DNA of 64,000 nucleotides from Rachycentron canadum (taxonomy: Eukaryota > Chordata > Actinopteri > Carangiformes > Rachycentridae). The stretch covers positions 24,574,584 through 24,638,583 of the forward strand of contig CM076656.1 in assembly GCA_038496675.1 (NCBI GenBank). The letters are read 5' to 3'. The notes below the pieces were generated by a model, which worked only from the letters and a program-made list of their open reading frames with translations, did no database searches and was not told the origin of the DNA. This document shows positions 48,155 through 60,200 of the stretch, one piece after another. Position 1 is the first letter of the stretch. Each line of letters opens with the position of its first letter. The translations under genes were made by a program, and so were the position numbers.

Positions 48155-49730
48155 GGTAACTAACTCTCTCTCATACCCACACACCTGCTCATGTTTCACT
48201 ATGTGTCTTATTAATTTTTCATCCAGACTGCCCATTGCCCTGCTCTCAACTTTTCCTCTAAAATAAACAATAATAAAATAAGCATTCAACCCTTCAACAG
48301 CAAAGCAGCACCACATTGACACAACAGAAAATCTCACCAAAAGCAAATGAGTGCAAAAAAGATATATATACACACGTCAAAACAGAGAAACTCACATCTG
48401 CAAAAAACTTTTCGGGGAGAAGAGATGTGTTTGTAAAGTGTAGTTTTAAAAGGTTACAAAAACCCAAAGGGTCATGAATGAACCCAAGGGGAATATTTCA
48501 CAAATCTAAATGTGTGTTTGTGCTGGAGCTTGGTTGATATGTACAGGGAATACTGATGAAATGAACAGCAAGGAGGAGAAATTCTTTTTCTTTTTTTCCC
48601 CTGTTTCTCTATCATCTCTCTTTTCTCAAACTGTCTCTTCCTCTCAGTCTTAGCCTAGGCTCAAACTTTTAAAGCACAAACCAATTTTGATATGGGATTG
48701 CATCACACACGAAGAGAAATCTCACATCTCTTAACTTCTGTTGCGAACGTACTCACTCTACAAGCTGTGAGGATCAGAACAGTTCATAATATTACCTAAT
48801 GTAATGTAATCTTGTCTGACATGAGAGCTGAGCTCCCATCCCAGTCTTTTTAAATATATATCAATGCATTTGGTTGTTTTTTTTATATGGGAAAAGTGAC
48901 TGTTTCTGTCCATTTACAAAGAGTTGTACTGTATGTGTGTGTCAGCCGACTGTAGTGTATTGTACTGTATTGAATTTCCATTTTAAAATGTAGCAGACAG
49001 ATGGTTGTATCGCACAAATACTGTTTGCACAGGTGATAAATCACCATCCACTTGTTTCTGTCCACGGCAACAAGATGCACTTTCTCTCAAACACACAACC
49101 CACGGAAATATAATGAAATAAGACGAGTAGAGACAGAACAATTGTGCAAAAGAGAGATAGAGAGGAGGGAGCCTCGATGATGGTAGTGATATTGTGTGAG
49201 AAATACAGAGAGAGGTAGATGAAGCACCCAAAGCAGAGTTGAAACAGAATGTCTTTAGGCTTGGCCTGGAGCCACTATTAGTCGAGAGGTTGATTGGACT
49301 CCGTCTATTTAACTTTCACTCCAGCTCTCCTTCTTTCGCTCCCGCTGTTCGTTTTTCATTCACCATCTCATCGCTGCGCTTTGGCCTGCACCCAACCTCT
49401 GAGTTTCACCCTCTGTCAACCCTTCCCCCATGAATCCCTCGCCTTAAGTGTGCATGTATCAGGATCCAGGATCCCATTAAAATTCACTATTACCTGCCAC
49501 TACCCAAGAGAGCAGCCAATTAGCAGAGAGGCTGATCAAACAGTATGAAAGCTGCGCCCCACTCCCCTCAGGGTGCTAGTCCAAAACCTGACCTGACCAA
49601 CACAGAGTTGCTTTGTAGCAGATGGGTGGAGTTTCCAGTTCTACTTAAAACCAGCAAATGAAATGGCTCATGTCTGAATCCAAGTCAAAAATCTCAGGCA
49701 GAAACTTCCTGCTGACGTGGTTTGACCAAC

Positions 49731-50060
49731 CCTCCGTGACGTCACCCAGTGGTCTGTGAGCTGCCATTTTACAGCATCCAGAGTGTAATTTGTCAGCCAT
49801 CTTGTTTTTTTAAACCACAAGAAACCATATTTGGAGGAGAAGGTGGAGCTGAGGAGGAGTGAGGGGTGGAGCTGACCTGTCAATCACACCGTAACCACGC
49901 CCTAAACTATATTCTGCTTTATTATCCTTTTAAAAATTTTAAAATTTTCACATAGACTTCAATACAATCTGACTTCTTTAACAACCAGTGGAGTCGCCCC
50001 CTGATGGTCATTAGAGAGAATGAAGGTTTAAGGCTCCTCAGCATTGGCTTCATTTTTCGG
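49731..50060. repeat. dispersed repeat, copy 1
   Basis: Shares long matched blocks with 55950-56350. The 102-nt block 49951-50052 differs from 56224-56325 at only three positions. It contains a perfect GTGACGTCAC palindrome (49736-49745) and a YY1-like GCCATCTTG (49796-49804), and lacks a CCTCTGTTCTC-type segment present in copy 2. It has no coding potential. The class is unassigned. Confidence 0.85.
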
Positions 50061-50489
50061 CCAGGGCATCTACGCCCACAGTCTGTGGGTTTGATCTGGC
50101 TGAATCCAAATGGTTCTGTAGTTCTGTATTGTCTTTGCCAACAATTGTTAACACCCACAGGTAGATGTTCATGTTTTCCTACCCGGTATTTACCCTTCTG
50201 TGCCTTAGAACAAATTACCCTTAACAAGCAGCTTTCACCAGCGAAGGAGGACTGGGTAGGATGATGGGGTGAGGGTGGGAGGGGCTGGAGGTAAAACTAA
50301 AGAAAAAGAAAGTCAGTGCTGTGGATGAAAACCAGGTTTGTGACTTGGCATACACTTAGAGAAAGTAAGAGGACTGGACAGGTTTTGGAGAGAGTAACAG
50401 AGTGATGAGAGACAGAGAAGGGTGCGTTTGATCGGTTCCACCTGGTTTGGAGTGACGAAGAAAATAAGCAGGATGTTGCTGTGTGTGTG

Positions 50490-50509
50490 TGTGTGCGTGC
50501 ACGCACACA
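50490..50509. repeat. perfect 20-nt alternating palindrome
   Basis: tgtgtgcgtgcacgcacaca is its own reverse complement and alternates purine and pyrimidine. Further TG lies on its left and CACACATGCA units on its right. Confidence 0.95.
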
Positions 50510-51047
50510 TGCACGCACACATGCAGGCACACATGCATGGCTGCAAATAAAGGTCAGGACTATCTGGGTGTTTGTGTGTGCGTGAGAAGAGTTGCTGCTG
50601 CCTGCCGCTTTCATATGAATGTTAGTTCATGAGAAAAACTGCAGCTCCATGGCTTCACCACTGAGGTTGAACTCAACCAGTATGATTACTATTTCTGCCT
50701 TGAGAGCAGCTCTGTCGTGCTGTGATCATTTCAATGGGATAGACACGTCATATTTACATTTTCAACATAAAAAATGAATATCAGACCAAATCTTATCAAT
50801 CACAGTTTTTGCTCCTTGGGATGCCTCAGGGGAAAATCTGTTTGCAACAGTAATCACAAGGCTGAAAACTGCAGCAGTTTAAAAGCCAGGCAGGCAAAGC
50901 AGGGTAACTTCCCATGATCCCCTCACAACAGCATGAGCTGACAGTATCCTGGTGGCAACGATGCCTCCTGTTTGACATACTAAACACTTTCCTGGAATTA
51001 TCCTAGAAACAGGAAAAAAAATGTTTCCAGGACAAAAAAAACCAAAA

Positions 51048-51079
<32 letters not shown>

Positions 51080-54000
51080 AAGCGCAAGCAGCGAGTTGTG
51101 TCAGATCTCAAGAGTGTGCTTCATACACTTGTCAGTCCCTCTCCAAGGACTCCCAGAGGACTGTGTGCAAGTCTTAGTGGAGCCAGATGGCCCCCATCTT
51201 AGGTATTCAGCTGAGGCAGTGGAGCAACAGCCAAAGAGGTGTCACAGTCAATGCTAAACGCACCCTGCCATTGCCACCAACACAAGCACCCATACACCCA
51301 CACACACACCCCCCACAGAGTCGAGACAACAGAAGAGAGGGTGGGGCTCTGTCACTGGCACAGTGCAGGATGAAAAAGTCTGTGGATATTGGCTTCAGGG
51401 TTAGTCTGCATATCCTTGTGTATGAAGTCACGTCTGTGGATTGAGGAGTATTTACACGTTTCAGAATGTCTCTTTCTCGGTCTGTGTACATGGTTTTATA
51501 GATGTAAGTTGGTGGCTGTGGAGAATGTGTTGGATGTGGTCATGTGCATGCACATTGGTGCACATATCTTTGCTGTATGTTTGCATATCATTACCAGACA
51601 AGCATTGTGTGCTGTTAATTTCCTTTCAAACCCCAAGCAGAGCCCACATGCCCTCATGGTAGAGGAGTTTCCAATGGGGCAGAAAAAGTTGCTATACTGC
51701 ACCCTTATGTGTGTGTTGCTCCATGTGTGTTGTCTGTAGGAGGAAGACTCACATGACCTGCGTGACCACAGACATACACTATAATCACTTTGATTGAGGA
51801 GCGTCCCTTGTTCCTGCTCAAAGAACTCGTATGAACAGTCATTTAGATGTTCGGTGAGTTTTGAGACCCTTTGTTAACAAGTGTGCACCTGTGGAAGCAA
51901 CACAGTGATGAATAAGCCATGTTTGTTTACGTGTGTTATTGTGTCTTTGTTTGTGCTGGTTGACATGAATATGTGGGTGAGTGCGGCGCTCGCAGCTGTA
52001 TTTTTTTTTTTTTTTTTTTAAATGTGTGCCACTGCTTTCTGGACAAGTCACCCATAGTGGTGACCCATTTTCTGCCTCTCCAGATCCCAGACCACAAACC
52101 CTGTTTACATCAGATGTGTCCCTTGTGCCTTGTCCCATATCCCATAATCCTTTGCCCCTGTTCCAAGAACCTGTGTTTGCCTATTGTCCTCCTCACCTGT
52201 TCTCCGCTGCCAACTGTCCACAACACCCCCTGTTGTCTCCCTTCATCTTTGGCCAACACTTCTTCGTTTTTTCCCTCTCTTCCTCTGGTTTGCTCCACTT
52301 CCTTCACCCTCATTCTTTTACCCATTTTCACTTTTCACCTCTCTCTTCTTCACATTCCTGCATTTTCTGTTAATGAAATCTTCTCTCCTCTCTCGTGCTC
52401 TCCATCTTTCTGCCTTCTGAAATCTGATGGGTTAATGCAGGGGGGCCGACCTCATTAAAGAGTGAGGGAACACACTGCTCTCCTCCTCTGCTGCTCATGT
52501 TGCACCTTCACTCTCCCATCATCACACTCTCATCCCTCCTTCACTGCTGGGCCCTGCCTGGGCAGGAGAGCTGCTGTCTTCCTCTGGGCTCGTCAGGAAA
52601 CTGTGTCGAGCCGATTCCAAGAACTTTTCATTTTCCTTCTGGTGCTGCGGGCTGCCCTGGCTTTGCCCTGAAAGCTTTCACACACCCACATAAACACACC
52701 ACTGCACACAGTAATGTGCACATGCCTGGCCTTGTAGTTTAAACCTGGCTGACTTTTCACACTAACCCAATAAGATTGGACTATGAGTAATGTGGATTTT
52801 TAGAACATAACATACATTTTACATAATAATAATAGTCAATATACATAAAGCAAAGTATTCAGGTAGGAAATGGAGGGTGTCAGCTAAGCAGCCACTGTTT
52901 GTCCATTAGTGACAGAAGCCTAACTGCTCACTTAATGTAAACCACTTCAGGTGATGGCCTGAGAAAAACACAAATGTGAACCTAAGTGTAATTTCAAAGT
53001 TTAAGTACCACATTTCAAACTGTATATCAAGTTCTAAAGGGTGCCTCAGGCACTCACATCACCCCCCCCCCCTTAGCACCCAACAACATGCTTCCAGAGT
53101 GGGGATGGGGGGTTTGTTGCTAACAATAACTAACCCAGGATGCTGGGCCAGGCTTCCAATCCCTGCTCCAGCATGCATCTGACAGCCAGGGAGGCCTAGC
53201 TCATGTGCTGCCAGCCAGCAATAGCTCAGCTTCATCCAACCCTGGAAACATGGCAGATGGCGGCAGGAGAGAACAGAAGAGAGAAGAGAAGACACTGGGT
53301 GCGTGTGTGTCTGTGTTTGTGAGGCAGACAGAGTCAGGAGGCTGAGAGAGAGAAGAGAGCGGGAGTGTGTGACCACATACTTGCTCGTCTCTGATGCCGT
53401 CCTCCTTGACCTCTGCGCCAGAGCTAAACAAATAACAACCAAGCTGAAACTAAACCAGCACCTCCAAGAGTCTATCCATAAAAGTTCAGATATCACTCAT
53501 TTCATCTACACACACCTCACACCATTTTGTTATTTTACACCTGTTTGTGTGTGAGACTATGTGTGTCCAGACACATCTGTCAGCCGCTGAGCTCTTACTG
53601 TCTCTGGGTGACCAATCAATCTTTTTCATTCAGGCATCCTGTGGGTTTCCATCACGGGCAAATAGAGGTTCGGCTCTTACATGAATGGACAGTTGATTAG
53701 TGGCATCGAATGGACGGACCCTTGATAAACAGCCTGCACACTCTCCATCAGTCAATTTCAGGCTGTGACATGCACCCACAACAAAGTTTTAGGAATTAAC
53801 CCACCAAGTCAGTACAAGTTGTACATTTTACAACATGCCTGATTTTGAAATTTTGTTTTAAAAATCCATATTTGTCCAGAACAACCCAGCTAATCAGCTC
53901 TTACAGCAAAAGTCTAAATGGCTTAAAATGGCACATCCTGCAGAAATTCCAAGCAAAAAGACTTCAAGGCTCAGCCCTTACTTCCTGTCAAATGCAGTTC

Positions 54001-54104
54001 AGAAACTCCAAGGCAAGATGTCACCATAAAAAAAGCTGAGGAGCTCTTTAATGATTTATTTTGCAGTTACGCCTCTGCACACTGTTTCATAATGCAGGAC
54101 TCAC

Positions 54105-54246
54105 CTCGGATAATGGACAGCTTGGCATTGACGGTGATCTCGCCCTCACTGTTCTCAGCCACGCATTCATAGATGTTCTCATCACGTGGCGCTCGGAGAG
54201 GCTGGATTCGGAGAACGGCGCCGGCGCCCTCGTCAAACTCAATCGT
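54105..54246 (-). CDS. ptprs: ptprs exon: Ig1 domain, second half
   Basis: This 142-nt exon encodes about residues 50-96. It starts TIEFDEGAGAVLRIQPLR and ends with the second Ig1 cysteine in ENIYECVAENSEGEITV, then NAKLSIIR. The VLRIQPLR arginines sit beside the Ig1 lysine patch in known structures and add to glycosaminoglycan binding. The acceptor is ctcccacag and the donor is CGAG|gtgagt. Entry is phase 0 and exit phase 1; the leftover G joins AG of the next exon to give Glu. Conservation with vertebrate paralogues is strong across the whole exon. Confidence 0.95.
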
Positions 54247-54789
54247 CTGTGGGAGAGGAAGAGAGAAATGTTATCTTCCCCAAGCTCTTCTGCATGGCTG
54301 AGGGATCTGATAACTTTTCTAAGATCAGACAAAATAAAGTTATCGCTCTAGGGTCACCCTGAGAAGTTCAAATCTACATGGGGTCCGATTATACAATACT
54401 TTGATAAGTTGAAGTCTCTCTCTGTAGATTAATGTAATTTCATTGTTTTTTCCCTAACGTATCCTCCAGCAGTGTTTTACTCTTCATATACTCCATATTT
54501 GAGGTATTGATACAGTAAACTGCCACTTTTGAGGGAAGTGTGATTTGTTTGCAGTTTTGGGGGGATAGTGAGGGAGGAATCAATGGGGGAATGATTAACC
54601 TGCCTGTTATCCTGAAATATACTAACATCGTTTATCCTTGGGGTCAATTTGATCTCAGCAATTTCATATATTATAATATTTATTTTTTCCAAGTTTTTGT
54701 TTCCTTTTAAATCCAGAATAGCAAACGTCACCATGGAAAAAGATGCACACGTCTAAAAAGCAGCAGAAGGAAAATGACGGAGGGTTTTT

Positions 54790-54862
54790 ATTTCGCGCCA
54801 TCAGCTGTTCCCACCATTACCATTGCTTAGCAAAATGTGGCTCCTGTTGCCAAGCAACCTCG
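54790..54862. repeat. repeat fragment related to 37683-37775
   Basis: Both share catcagctgttccc, then ccattgc and tggctcctgtt and agcaac in the same order and spacing, with divergence between. It is probably a fragment of the same MITE-like family. Confidence 0.6.
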
Positions 54863-55193
54863 ACATCGCATAACTTATCTTTCCCAAAAACCTGATGTTT
54901 TGAGGCCCTCAGTTTGAACCTTTGTACCACTGACTGAAACCCAACATGTACATTTCAAAGTGTGGTAGTCAGGCCACTCGTTACTGGTGCGCATGCTGAA
55001 CCCACATGTCCAGAACTTCCTGTACTGTTGCAAGTTTGTCTCACTGTCATGAAAGTATTGCCCCTCCAGGGTCAGTATTTCAAGGACTTGTTCTCGCTTC
55101 ACCTACAGGCGCCGTCCCTCTAAATGAATCATCCCAAGTACTCAATTGATGATGTTATGAAGAGAAGATGAAGATGTTGATTTTATGTCTTAG

Positions 55194-55215
55194 ATTATTA
55201 TTATTATTATTATTA
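55194..55215. repeat. (TTA)n microsatellite
   Basis: About seven TTA units. A similar array lies at 32388-32406. Confidence 0.9.
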
Positions 55216-55342
55216 GAGTCCACCTTGTTCAGGTGGCGACCAGGACCATGACAACTTTACATTTTCGGCCATGTTAACTTGGAGTTAACAATACATTGAT
55301 TCTGATTGTTTAGGATGTAAAGTTAATGCCAAATTTTATAAA

Positions 55343-55343
<1 letters not shown>

Positions 55344-55390
<47 letters not shown>
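55344..55390. repeat. (AC)n microsatellite
   Basis: About 23 uninterrupted AC units. Confidence 0.98.
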
Positions 55391-55391
<1 letters not shown>

Positions 55392-55949
55392 CTCCAGTCC
55401 CGTATTTTTATGCATGATGCACTTGCTTTTGAGTGTTTTCATTTCTTGTTTTTATCTTTAATTATGCCCTTTGTTCTCTTTACAGCCCTTTGTTTTCAAC
55501 CTCACTGAAAGTGTTTCTGTAAAACAAACTCAGACGACACACAGAACGCAACATGTGCTCAGAATACCAACAATACCGCCTCACTTACAAACACATTACA
55601 CTGAGGAAGAACTATATCAACATGAAGACCCTTTAGATTTTTAATTGTCGAGATTCACTTTTTCACTTTGTGACAAAAGCAGAAGCTCACAGGAACTGAA
55701 CGACACAATTTCCTATTAATTCTCCAATACAGATAAAAGAGTCTGCGTTGAGTTCTGAAATGTGTGTATCATTCAAGTGTGACAGAAAAAACTTGTCAGC
55801 AGAAATAATTATATTGCTTTAGTGCTGGTTTCCTAATTCTGAAGTTTTCAATGTGGAGAACAATCTGGTGGATTTGAATCCTTTAACAGTTTCCTCATTA
55901 CAAACATTAGAACTATTATGCGTCTTTATTTTAAAACAAGATGCCAATG

Positions 55950-56350
55950 CGTGTGACTGACAGTGGGGCAGGACATCACCCATTAGTTTGTCAGCCATCT
56001 TGTTTTTGTTTTTTTAAACCAGTAGAAACTGTATTTGGAGGAGAAGGTGGAGCTGGGGAGGAGTGAGGGGTGGAGCTGACCTCCTCTGTTCTCTATCCTG
56101 ATTGGATGGTACAGTATGTCAATCACACAGTAGCCACGCCCCCTAACTCATCCCCTGCTTTATGGTCTATTTACCACTACACAGTACCATCATGAGTGTG
56201 AAGGAGAAGTAGGGACATTTTCCCATAGACTTCAATACAATCTGACTTCTTTAACAACCAGTGGAGTCGCCCCCTGATGGTCATTAGAGAGAATGAAGGG
56301 TTAAGGCTCTTCAGCACTGGCTTCACTTTACAGAGTCTCGTCCACTTGTC
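55950..56350. repeat. dispersed repeat, copy 2
   Basis: Partner of 49731-50060 in the same orientation. It contains GCCATCTTG at 55994-56002, a 'ggagaaggtggagctg' block shared with copy 1, and the near-identical 102-nt block at 56224-56325. It is longer in the middle than copy 1. Confidence 0.85.
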
Positions 56351-58046
56351 TGGGAGCATTTCTCACAGCAGTTTCACAAACTGGCCACTGGCCCTGACAT
56401 CTCAAGGGCCACAGGTTTGATTTCTTTGAAAATGAACAGCTCAACAGCCCGGTATCCTACAGCAAGAAGCTGAACCTCATGTAGACTTAAATAAATGACT
56501 AGAATTTAAATGGTGGGATTTCTGAACCAATTAACCCTTTCTTTTAATACGGACAGTCATTTGCAAGCTTACTGCTTTTTCTCGAGTTCTGCATGGATGA
56601 AGTGTTGGAGAAGTTGGCCAACCTGTTTGTCAGTCTCACTGCAAACCGTCTCTATCAATATCTATCCTTCCTCAGAGGAGCTTACACCATCTCAACGAAG
56701 GGTTCACCGTTGAGATCTCTGAGCAAAACATGACTTTGAGATACAAGTACAAGTCTTCGGCAGCCCTGCTGCTCCGCTGCTGCACATCTCAGAGCTGAGC
56801 CGTTAATTAGGCTAAAAACACTGCAGAGCACGGCATCACGATCGATATCAAAGCAGCTGTCTAGAGGGTAGAACAGAAAAAAATCATAACCACTTCAAAA
56901 CCCCTTTACAAATTTTTTATTTCATGCTAAACGGAGGAAAAGAAGCGTCCGTTCTGGCGGGCTGCTTTACGCCCTTGGCTTTGTTTCCCACTTAGCATGC
57001 AAGAGAAGAGAACGTACAAACACTTCTTGTCTTTTTATTTTGTCCTCCGTTGAGATGCTGCTTCCCCCTGTGTTGATGTTGTTGTCATTTTTTTTTTTTT
57101 TTTTGGTTTTTATCCTCCTCCCCTGTGGTTGTCTTCTTGCTGGAGTGTGTGTGTATGTATGTGTGTGTATCTCTGTGCACTGCCGTCATCCTTAACGAAA
57201 GCAACTTTTTAATTAAGAGACACTGAGCATCAATCAAGACTTTTAGAGATGCCATCTGGGATGCCTGCCGAGAACTGAACAACAAACATCATGAATAACA
57301 CACAGAAAGACACATTCCCACACACAGGGCTGGTGCAGGAGAAAAAAAACACAACACGGCTCTAGAAACAAGAATGTGACAACGGCAGAGCCAGTCAAGT
57401 GCAAAGAGGACAGAGTCGGTTGAATGGGAGAGCTCTGCATTACATTACTGGGCGACTGTAGCTAATGGGGGACCTGCACATCACTCAGAGGTTAGCGCAG
57501 CCAGTCCATGAAAGGTTCGGTAGCTGTTGTCCAGAACTGTTTGTGAAAACTGTGGGTGAAGAAAGCAAATGAAAACACCCTTTTCAAAAAGGCTGTGTGG
57601 GAACCCAACCGCAAGAGAGGACAGTGCTTTTAATGGGAATGTGGTGCAGGGCTGCGATGGGCAAAGAGCATGTGTGGACGAATAAGGGTTAAAAAGACAG
57701 CAGTGTGGGGACGAGCATCCTCTGGGCCTCGTGCTTTAACTGACTTTGCTTGTAACTTGTGTTAATAGGGGCTCTGGATAATAAAACTTAAATCTTATTT
57801 GTTCCAATATAAACATAGCTGGAAGGTTAAAACATAATTTATTACGGAGTCAAAATCAGCAGCTAACGGTTCCTCTAATGTGCTAATGTTTACTGTCAAG
57901 CATTTGTCATTTTACAAAATAAACTTTGGAATAACCAGATACCATATAGACATGTTAACTTTGAATATTTATATATTATAATTTGTTCAGCTTCGTTCAG
58001 CATCATGTAGTGTGACAGTACAGTAACAGATCTTCCGTGGACTCAC

Positions 58047-58192
58047 CTCTATACGCTGGGAGTTGACCTTCTTGCCTTTCTTGTTCCAGCTAACCCTCGG
58101 CTTGGGGTCACCTGTCGCCTGACAGACAAAGGAGACCACGCCCCCCGAGACGCCAATCTGGTCGACGGGAACTTTAGTGAACCGCGGTGGTG
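58047..58192 (-). CDS. ptprs: ptprs exon: Ig1 domain, first half
   Basis: This 146-nt exon encodes about residues 1-49 of the joined fragment. It starts with PPRF and runs through DQIGVSGG, the first Ig1 cysteine in SFVCQATGDPKPRVSW and the basic run NKKGKKVNSQR. In the family, the clustered lysines of that run form the heparan/chondroitin sulfate binding surface of Ig1, and all four are present. The acceptor is a pyrimidine-rich tract ending ctcactag, and the donor is GAG|gtgagt. The exon enters in phase 1 (its first two bases, CA, complete a codon) and leaves in phase 0. The preceding residue would be T if the upstream exon ends in A, as in PTPRD (ET before PPRF). That upstream exon was not found. 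Confidence 0.95.
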
Positions 58193-59544
58193 CTAGTGAG
58201 GGAGACAAGAGAGAAAGAGACATTAGCACTGCTGGAGCTAACTCAATTCCTTCCAAGACAGCATTAAATAAATATAATTACATTTCTCAAAGTGCAGACT
58301 TCCATATGTCGATTCTAGTACACACACATGGATCCACACACAGACACACACATCCACACTGGCCTGTTCTTGCAACCCCGTCTGTATCTTATGTAGTTCT
58401 CACTGTAACACACACCCACACACACACTGTTCTGTAGCAGAGAGAAGTCAGGGAGAAAATAAAACCTCAACAGACACACGGACACTGGGTGCACAGACGA
58501 GCCACTGTGGATCTCGTGTTCGAACACTTGGGATTTGATGCCCACTGCGGTGACTGAACCTGCAGCGTCTTTCCTGACAGGGCAGCCTCTTTAATCACTG
58601 AGACACGTCCTTGTTCTGAATTACCCCCTGCAGTACAAGCCTGGGTTGAAATTCAATTATGGTGCCTTTCCTCATCTGGTACCCCGATTTGCTGCTGCAG
58701 CTTTGTGTTGATCGAGACACTGTGAATTTATATGTTGATGTTGTGCCAAGGTGCTGATGATCAGCAGCAAAGAAATATGGCTCCCACAGGGCCATGGAGT
58801 CAGTACAGTAGCAAAGACGAGGCAGTAAAAGTGAGTTTTTTATTTTAATTTGACATTGTCATAAAGCGTAAAAGTGAGTATCATGCTAACAAAGCCACGA
58901 TCAGTGGTTCAATTCACACACTAAAAAATGATGCCTGGAGACCCTGTGATTAAACTGTCCATCAAATGTTAGTCATTTCTCTGCTGTGGGTGATGGCATT
59001 TTTTTCCGAGCTAATCCCCGCAGTTGAAGTAGGTTCAAGACAACAAGCCTAGTAGAAAGAGGAAGAGAGAGAAAAAACACAGTCTCCTGGGGAACTTGTT
59101 AAATCTGAATCATACAGATATGTGTGGATGATCAAACGGCCAGCGCATAACGTCAAATTAATAATTAAGGGACCATGGGCCGACACCAGTCTCCAGGCAC
59201 AGCTAAACACATATGAAGGAGAATTCCTGCATTCATTATCGGGCGAAGAAAGATAGAGAGTGAGTATTTTAGAGAGAACGAGGCAAAGAGAAATAGTGTA
59301 AGACAAGGGAACAGGAAAGAAGGTCGAGTGTACTGCCTCAGGAAAGCAGAGGCAATGCATGTAAAGTTCATCTCACTGCCTCCAACTAACATCCAAAATG
59401 TTACTGATGCAAATATTACAACAACACAGACCAACTTAACTAGTGGCTGATGGTTAGTTAAAGCTGCTTTTTATCATTTTCCCAGGAAGGTGGATTTTGT
59501 GCTCGCTAAGGTATCTGATGCTTTGATAATCAAGTCAAACACGT

Positions 59545-60200
59545 GGGTCAGTCTTGTTTTTACCAGCTCCGGATCATTTCCATTAATCACTGACCATCAG
59601 AAAGTTTTATTCATTCTCAGCTCGATTACTGTAATGCACTTTGTTCAAGTATCAGTCAGGCCTCCATCTACCGTCTTCAAAACGCCAAAGGATGTTAGAT
59701 TCTGGATTGATTTTTTTGTATTTAGATTTTTTAATCCTGACTTCTAGAGCTTTAAATAGCTCTGCCTCCCATTGCAGCTGGGACTGGTTATGTCCAACCT
59801 AGAACTGAGATCTGCAGGACGAGGCCTGCTGGTCCCCACAAAGTCAAGGCTTGTGACTAAGGGTGACTGGACGTTTGCTATTCAAACTCCAACACTATGA
59901 ACTCTCTCCTGACCCAAATGAGACACTGTGACTCTCTATCCACCTTTAAATATCTTCTTAAAACACATTTCTACGTTTTAGCTTTTGGTTTTTCAGGTTT
60001 TTATTATCTTACACTGCAAGTTCTGGCTTCAAACCTCAGGCCTATGTATTTACTGCCTCCTTTTACTCACTGTCAGTTCTTATGCATAATGATTGATTGT
60101 GATGTTTTTGTTAATGCTGCTTTACGCTTTTATTTTCTTATATGATTTTACTTCTTTCTTGTTAAGTGCTATACAATAGTTTTCTTATAATTATTATTAA
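59545..60200 (+). mobile_element. decayed non-LTR retrotransposon (LINE) 3' end
   Basis: In one plus-strand frame, 59615-59689 reads SQLDYCNALCSSISQAS and then IYRLQNAK. This is the conserved LDYCN-L-S-ISQ-SI-RLQ motif near the end of LINE ORF2 reverse transcriptase proteins. After frame breaks, 59933-59974 reads SLSTFKYLLKTHFY, the usual C-terminal motif. The end, GTGCTATACAATAG then an AT-rich ATT run near 60190, resembles the 3' tail of fish LINEs. It is dead: frameshifted, with most of the coding region missing. It lies opposite to ptprs. The boundaries and clade are uncertain. Confidence 0.8.

Larger units (their letters stand above)
34056..54104 (-). other. ptprs: ptprs 20-kb intron between Ig1 and Ig2
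   Basis: The largest intron in the window. It carries a MITE-like element and adjoining repeat (37606-38225), a LINE 3' fragment (40607-40900), one copy of a dispersed repeat (49731-50060), and AC/GT microsatellites (42995-43042, 48119-48152). It also has long homopolymers (34675-34703, 46399-46426, 51049-51078). No coding exon was recognised. The 161-codon plus-strand frame at 51973-52458 is pyrimidine-rich low-complexity sequence. Confidence 0.75.
54247..58046 (-). other. ptprs: ptprs intron within Ig1
   Basis: A 3.8-kb GT-AG intron (gtgagt ... cccacag), phase 0. It holds a repeat fragment at 54790-54862, an AC microsatellite at 55344-55390, and the second copy of the dispersed repeat at 55950-56350. 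No gene was seen. Confidence 0.8.
6376..58192 (-). other. ptprs: ptprs gene body (partial): LAR-type receptor tyrosine phosphatase, extracellular exons
   Basis: Eleven exons join in one open frame of 1761 nt (587 codons). Domain order is Ig1, Ig2, Ig3, FN3-1, FN3-2, FN3-3, as in the ectodomain of LAR-family receptor phosphatases. These are neuronal membrane receptors for heparan/chondroitin sulfate proteoglycans and synaptic adhesion partners. PTPRS is preferred over PTPRD and PTPRF because of the meA sequence beginning ETFE, the FN3-1 stretch DITTTRYSIGGL and the FN3-3 stretch TSYVVEGLRPNTEY, which match remembered PTPRS better than its paralogues. Fish usually keep two copies (a and b); I cannot tell which this is. 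Intron phases are 1 throughout except Ig1a/Ig1b and FN3-3a/FN3-3b, which are phase 0. The signal peptide exon, later FN3 repeats, transmembrane segment and phosphatase domains are outside the window. Confidence 0.93.

Noticed and set aside
51973..52458. 161-codon plus-strand open frame
   Set aside because: It is a pyrimidine-rich low-complexity stretch (Phe, Leu, Ser, Pro, Cys) with overlapping long frames in other phases, starts beside a T-run, and matches no protein known to me.
54560..54740. Sequence resembling a common fish 'ttaacc ... gggtcaaattgacc' repeat
   Set aside because: Only short matches to the remembered consensus; too weak to annotate without a library search.
59165..59434. 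Hydrophobic leader-like minus-strand frame as the ptprs signal exon
   Set aside because: It begins with TTG, not ATG. The resulting leader would lack the usual Glu before the PPRF motif, and there is no other support. It is noted only as a weak candidate.
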